From assembly GCA_037176705.1 (NCBI GenBank), contig CM073896.1:21030708-21094707 (forward strand): DNA of 64,000 nucleotides, read 5' to 3'. The first letter of the stretch is position 1, and each line of letters begins with the position of its first letter. Positions 59,735 through 64,000 of the stretch are shown here, piece by piece. The stretch is from Molossus alvarezi (Eukaryota > Chordata > Mammalia > Chiroptera > Molossidae). The position numbers and the translations under genes are program-made. The notes beneath the pieces are model-generated. The model was given only the letters and a program-made list of their open reading frames with translations, was not told the DNA's origin and did no database searches.

Positions 59735-61065
59735 CATTCCCATCACCTTTACCTCCCCACAATCCATTTACACTCCCATTCTCTCCAGTGATACCATCAG
59801 ATCTGTTTGTGTCAAAACTCATCAATGACCTTCAAGTTACTGTATTTCATGGGTATTTTTCAAGTATAATCCTCTATGACATCTCAGCCTTATTTGGTAA
59901 AATCACTCCTTTCTCCATGGGGAAAAAAAATATCCTTCATTTGGCTTCTGGGATCCACTCTCCTGGTTTTCTTCTTGCACCTGGGAGCTCCTTCTCAGTC
60001 TCCCTTTGCAGGTTTCATTTTTCTCAGATCCTGTCAAGTTGGAGTACCTCAGTCTCAGTTGTGGGTCACTTTGTCATTTATTTATGATCATCAAAAATTC
60101 CATTTATTTGTTGATGTTTTACAGGTTTTAGCTCCAGCCTGAAACCAAGAGAGGTTTGTTGAACTGTCATCTCCTCTTTTGCACCTAATGAATATCTCTA
60201 ACTCAACATGTTTAGCTGAAATAATCTTGTCCCTATATACCTGCTGCATCAGCAAGTTTCTTTGCCTCAGTTGTTGAGAACTCAATTAAACCACAAACCT
60301 TAATCTCTCACTCTCTCTCCTCCCTCAAAACTCCTAACCTCCAAGCAAATCCTGTTGGCCATCCCAGTCCAAGCTATCTCTTATCTCTTGGCTGGTTTAC
60401 TCTAATAACTTCCTAACAGTTCTAAGCATCTCATGTCACCCTACAGCACAGAACCCTGCATCCTGCAATGGTTCCCCATTTTATACAGATTAAAGGCTGC
60501 ATATAGCACTGGCCCTATATGGTCAGGACTTTTTCACCTTTTTGAACTCACATCTTATGTTTCTCCCTCTTACATACACTATCCAGCCACATTGGCTTCC
60601 TAACTCTTCTTTGAACAGTCTATACATGTAACACCTTAGGGCCTTTAATGGGCTAATTTTTCTGCCTAAAAAACTCTCACCCATAAATATTACTTGCTTT
60701 CAAATGACTAGAAATTACAACTATATTGTCTACATTTGTAAATAATCACACTTGGATTTACTTTTTCAGCGAGTTATTTGGATTCACTTTATCAGTAAAG
60801 GAACAGGTTCCTTAGAGCTTTTGATTCAGAAATTCCACAAATGAGAAAGTCTTTCTCATTATCATTGCCATAATCACTTAGGTATCATTTGTCAACCACT
60901 TATGATATATTAACATATTATATATATCTCTATATAGAGAGATATTTCTCTCTATATAGAGATATATATATGTTAAATACGTATCTTCCTGCTAAAATCT
61001 TTATATCCCTCACGTCTTTGCTAAAATGTCATCTTCTCATTGTGTTCTGCCTTCACTACTCAATT
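59735..61065 (+). repeat. Long L2 LINE copy, ORF2 region
   Basis: L2 ORF2 text is recognisable over more than 1 kb: aaaactcatcaatgaccttc, ggcttctgggatccactctc ctggttttcttc, gctccttctcagtctccctt, gtccaagctatctcttatct, ctgcaatggttccccatttt, ccagccacattggcttccta, tagggcctttaatgggct and gtctttgctaaaatgtcatc. Frames are decayed. It resumes at about 62000 after L1/Ves insertions. Confidence 0.85.
60919..60970. other. AT-rich palindrome (24-bp perfect arms)
   Basis: 60919-60942 and 60947-60970 are perfect reverse complements around a 4-base loop (tatt). The stem extends outwards by aaca/tgtt after a 3-base bulge (60912-60915 with 60971-60974). It consists of ctctatatagagag plus ta runs. Confidence 0.95.

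Positions 61066-61108
<43 letters not shown>
61066..61108. repeat. (TTTA)n, poly-A tail of an antisense L1
   Basis: About ten ttta units directly next to an antisense L1 3' end, i.e. an (aaat)n L1 tail as also seen at 15990-16019 and 38255-38275. Confidence 0.9.
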
Positions 61109-61109
<1 letters not shown>

Positions 61110-61374
61110 TTTAAAATTAAATTTATTGGGGTGATATTGATTAATAAGATTATATAGGTTGCAAGTGTACATTTCTATGACACATCATCTGTATGTCACA
61201 TTATCTGTATGTCACATTTTATGCCCACCACCCAAAGTCACATCGTCTTCTGTTACCATATATTTGACCCCCTTTAACCTTTACTATATCTAACCCTCTT
61301 TCCTCTGGTAACCACCATACTATGTCTGTTTATAAATTTTAGAATTTTTGTTGTTGTTGTTGTAGTTGTTTTTC

Positions 61375-61639
61375 TTTTTTTGTTGTTAATTTTTCTTTTT
61401 TTTTATCCTCACCCAAAAACATTTTTCTATTTTTTATTCAGACAGAGTGGGAGGGAGAGAGAGGGAGAGAGAGAGGAACATCAACGTGAAAGGGACACAT
61501 CGAGTGGCAGCCACCTGTACGACCCAACCAGGGCCAGGGAAAAACTGCAACCAAGGTACACACCCTTAGCGGGAACTGAACTGGGTCTCTCTGGACCACA
61601 GGCCGACGCTCTAACCGCTGAGCCAAACTGGCCAGGGCA
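61375..61639 (-). repeat. Young Ves SINE, antisense
   Basis: ttttatcctcacccaaaaac, GA tract, gagtggcagccacctgtacg, reversed head ctctaaccgctgagccaaac. Perfect 14-bp target duplication tgtagttgtttttc at 61361-61374 and 61640-61653. Confidence 0.96.
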
Positions 61640-61645
61640 TGTAGT

Positions 61646-61720
61646 TGTTTTTCATTTGTTGCTTTCAATTTTGTATCTCACATGAGTGAATACAAAATTG
61701 AAAGCAACAAATGAAAAACA
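61646..61720. other. Perfect 31-bp inverted repeat, 13-base loop
   Basis: 61646-61676 and 61690-61720 are exact reverse complements over 31 bases around a 13-base loop (ctcacatgagtga). Both arms are the L1 3' UTR motif aaaattgaaagcaacaaat. The antisense arm is in the expected place, and the sense arm replaces the short L1 stretch that normally lies between the loop and the ORF2 end. Confidence 0.97.
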
Positions 61721-61815
61721 TTTAACTTTTTCTGACTTATTTTGTTAGCATGATATTCTCAAGATCCATACATGTTGTAACAAATACAGTATTTCATCAT
61801 TTCCATTTTAAATTA

Positions 61816-61990
61816 TAATTGATGTAAGTTTATACAGTGACAGATGATTGTTAGAATTAGTGAGGTGATCACATTGTGAGGTATAAAATGTCAAATCACT
61901 ATATTATACACCTGAAACTAATATAACATATAAAATTGTATACCAATGATATTTTAAAATAAATACATAAATTACAATCTATGCCTTTAC
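61816..61990 (+). repeat. Old L1 3' UTR, sense
   Basis: attagtgaggtgatcacatt gtgag, aatgtcaaatcactatatta tacacctgaaactaatataa is the terminal text of an older L1 subfamily than its left neighbour. Confidence 0.75.
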
Positions 61991-61994
61991 AAAA

Positions 61995-62258
61995 AAGACT
62001 TTCAATACCAAACCCTGCTTTATTTTCATTGTTTCTATATCACTTATTACTTATCATTTTATAATACTTATATTATATAATATATATTATTTATTATAAT
62101 CATGGATTATTTTTTGAGCTCCATCCTTAGAATCTAAGTCTCATGAGGGCAGGAAACTTTGTCTGGTTCATTGACATATTATAAGTGCTTATAACATTAC
62201 TTAGTGTATGAGAGATGGTCAATATTTATTTGGTAAATAAATTAATTAAATTTAACTT
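61995..62258 (+). repeat. L2 LINE 3' end (resumed)
   Basis: aaaccctgctttattttcat tg, agaatctaagtctcatgagg gcaggaaactttgtctg, ttcattgacatattataag and gtcaatatttatttggtaaa form the L2 3' end, in register with the part ending at 61065. Confidence 0.8.
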
Positions 62259-62287
62259 AGTAATACTCTCTAAACAAAAACAATATA

Positions 62288-62508
62288 ACCCGGCCAGTGT
62301 GGCTCAGTGGTTGAGCATCGCCACATGCACCAAGAGGTTACCAGTCGATTCCCAGTCAGGGCACATGCCCAGGTTGTAGACCCAATCCCCAGTGGGGGAT
62401 TTGTAGGAGGCAACCAGTTGATGTTTCTTGCTCACCAATATTTCTATCTCTCTCTTCCTCTTCCTTCCTCTCTCTCTCTCTAACAATAAAGAAAAAAGTA
62501 AATAAAAC
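62288..62508 (+). repeat. Ves-like SINE (older subtype)
   Basis: Head cccggccagtgtggctcagt, gcaccaagaggttaccag, gcccaggttgtagacccaat ccccagtggggg, CT-rich tract and acaataaag end. The target aaaaacaatata/aaaacaacatag recurs on either side. Confidence 0.92.
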
Positions 62509-62526
62509 ATAAAACAACATAGATTT

Positions 62527-62677
62527 TTCTTAATCCTCACCCAAAGATACACTTTCATTAATTCCAGAAAGAGAGGATGGAAGGGACGGGGGGCGGGGGG
62601 GGGAGAGAGAGAGAGAGAGAAAAACATTAATCAGTTTTCTCCAGTATGCTTCCCAACAGGGTATTGAACCCACAATA
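62527..62677 (-). repeat. Ves SINE 3' part, antisense
   Basis: cttaatcctcacccaaagat, a G/GA-rich tract, attaatcagttttctccagt, gggtattgaacccac. The tRNA head is missing. aaacaacatag...tttt occurs just before (62511-62521) and just after (62680-62690). Confidence 0.8.
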
Positions 62678-62702
62678 AAAAACAACATAGTTTTTGCAAC
62701 AT

Positions 62703-62742
<40 letters not shown>
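62703..62742. repeat. (TA)n microsatellite
   Basis: About 18 uninterrupted ta units. Confidence 0.95.
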
Positions 62743-62745
<3 letters not shown>

Positions 62746-62964
62746 AAGGACATCTCACTAAAATTATAAATAAAGATTGATTAAATTTTTATTGTTAACA
62801 TAGAGATATTTTTCTGAATACAATAAGACATAACAGAGAAATGCAATACATACTTTTATTAAAATTAATTTTAGATAATATGACAAGAATTCAAAATCAC
62901 AAGATGTTTACTGAATATACATGAGTAAGTAGAAGAAATTAATAAATATTCTAGAATTTATTCC

Positions 62965-63922
62965 AATTTTTTTCCTAGGTTTATTGAGATATAATTAACA
63001 TTTAACTTTGTGTAAGTTTAAGGTGTACAATGTAATGTTATGATATATGTATACATTGTAAAATGATTACCACAAGTTTGATTAATATTTATCATGTCAC
63101 ATAGTTAGAATTTTTTTATTTTGCTCTACCAATCCTTCTTTTAATATGATTTTCTTAAATACAGATTAATGTGGAGCACTTTTTAGGTACCACTTAGTCC
63201 TTTGTATATCTTCCTTGGAAAAATGTCAATTCAGGTCCCTTGTTTCTTCATGAGAACTTTTAAAATCTACTCTCTTAATACCTTTGAAATATACAATACA
63301 ACATTGTTAACTATAGTTGCGTAGCTGTCCATTACATCTCCAGGACTTATATATCTTATAACTCTTAAAACTGAAAGTTTATACTTTTTGACCACCTTCA
63401 CTCATTTTCCTCACTGCCCCGCTCCCATCCCCTGCCTCTGGAAACCACTGATCTGTTCTCTATTTCTATAAAGTTTATTTTTTATAGATTCCACATATAA
63501 GTGAGATAACACAGTATTTGTGTTTCTCTGTATGACTTATTTCACTTAGCATAATGAATGACTTCAAGGTTTATTCATGTTTCCACAAGTGGCAGGATTT
63601 CCTTCATTTTGTGGCCAAAGAATGTCCCAGTGCATATGTGTATATGTATATATATATATCACATAATATTTTATGTATCCCTTTATCCATTGATGGATAC
63701 TTAGGTTGCTTACACATCTGGCAATTGTAATTAGTGCTGCAGTGCTCATGGGGTAGTCACTTCATTTCTTTCGGATATATACCACAAGTGGAAATGTTGG
63801 ATCCTATGGTAGCTCAATTTCTAATTTTTTGAGGAACCTCTATACTGTTTCTACAGTGGATGTTCCAGTTTATATTTCCACCAACAATGTACTTTTTTCC
63901 ACATCCTCACAAAAACTTGTTA
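62965..63922 (-). repeat. Old L1 (L1MB-like) 3' end and ORF2 C-terminus, antisense
   Basis: tttattgagatataattaac att, taagtttaaggtgtacaat, gagaacttttaaaatctact ctctta, then reversed ORF2 text (cttatttcacttagcataat g, ttccatttat-type ccatt gatgg, tttccaccaacaatgtact). About 63115-63250 does not fit the order and resembles an ORF2 piece (tttgtatatcttccttggaa aaatgtc). Interrupted at 63922 by a transposon end. Confidence 0.8.
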
Positions 63923-64000
63923 CAGTCAGCCCTCGCCACTTCGCGCTTCGACTTTCACGGCTTCACTCTATCATGTTTTTTCTAATATATTCATTAAAAA
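63923..64000 (+). mobile_element. Terminal end of a pogo/Tigger-like DNA transposon, continues outside
   Basis: It begins cagtcagccctcgccacttc gcgcttcgactttcacggct right after a TA (63921-63922) within L1 text (cttgtta). The start 'cagt.agccctcg' and 'cttcgcg' phrasing are typical of Tc1/mariner pogo-type terminal repeats. Unlike its CpG-poor surroundings, it keeps several CpGs. The rest lies beyond the window. Confidence 0.65.

Larger units (their letters stand above)
61109..61815 (-). repeat. L1 3' end, antisense, carrying a Ves SINE and a hairpin
   Basis: Reversed L1 3' UTR (taaatttattggggtgatat, ttatgcccaccacccaaagt ca, ctggtaaccaccatactatg), then (ttg)n, a Ves SINE at 61375-61639, the hairpin at 61646-61720, and the reversed ORF2 end (gacttattttgttagcatga tattctcaag, cagtatttcatcatttcc). 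It is inserted in L2. Confidence 0.85.

Noticed and set aside
61066..61108. Independent (TTTA)n microsatellite
   Set aside because: Its position exactly at an antisense L1 3' end makes it the L1 tail.
1..64000. CRISPR array, operon, integron or other prokaryotic system
   Set aside because: Repeat content (Ves, L1, L2, MIR, MLT1, MER5) is that of a mammalian genome, and no spaced direct-repeat array is present.

Overview
This window looks like intergenic or deep-intronic DNA from a bat, most likely a yangochiropteran (Ves-SINE-bearing lineage). The main evidence is about two dozen tRNA-derived SINEs of the bat Ves type. Their heads read ctggccggtttggctcagtg, followed by a B-box-like ggttcg and a tail containing gtcctcgggtgaggat plus poly-A. 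Several bat-family LINE-1 copies accompany them. I found no cellular protein-coding gene, no structural RNA gene, no CRISPR array and no prokaryotic signal. Every long open frame I examined is either L1 ORF1/ORF2 debris or a chance frame through a SINE, LTR or low-complexity tract.

Layout. 1-8.1 kb: scattered Ves SINEs, a Tigger-like DNA transposon, L1 3' ends and mostly unique AT-rich DNA. 8.2-16.5 kb: an old L1 split by a nearly complete younger L1 (9.9-16.0 kb, 5' UTR + ORF1 + ORF2 + 3' UTR, all broken), which itself carries a young Ves SINE. 16.8-25.3 kb: SINEs on both strands, a TA/CA-rich microsatellite, MIR, MER5 and L2 relics. 25.5-30.7 kb: a multi-layer nest of L1s, including a textbook 5'-inverted (twin-primed) L1 with a Ves SINE inside it and a second young L1 tail plus Ves SINE. 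31.7-34.5 kb: Ves, MaLR-like LTR and L2. 35.3-38.3 kb: a 5'-truncated L1 with a readable FADD reverse-transcriptase motif. 40.1-43.6 kb: an antisense L1 that keeps its 5' end but lacks its 3' end and the RT core. 43.6-59.7 kb: MIR, L2, a bat-type non-autonomous hAT element, an MLT1-like LTR, and several unique stretches that could be conserved non-coding DNA. 59.7-62.3 kb: an unusually long L2 copy interrupted by L1 and Ves insertions, with a perfect 31-bp inverted repeat inside the L1. 62.3-64 kb: SINEs, (TA)n and an antisense L1 cut at a TA by the terminal inverted repeat of a pogo/Tigger-like transposon that runs off the window.

The parts do not form a pathway. They are layers of retrotransposition: L1 machinery supplied in trans mobilised the Ves SINEs, which show A-rich 3' ends and perfect 14-18 bp target-site duplications (TSDs). 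The nesting order gives a relative timeline: L2/MIR, then old L1M-like copies, then Ves-like older SINEs and nhAT, then the young L1 family, then the young Ves subfamily. I saw no evidence for a new gene system. The most unusual items are the template-switch-like hairpin at 61.65-61.72 kb, the 3'-truncated L1 at 40-43.6 kb, the deep L1 nest and the transposon end at the right edge. All family names come from pattern recognition without a library search.
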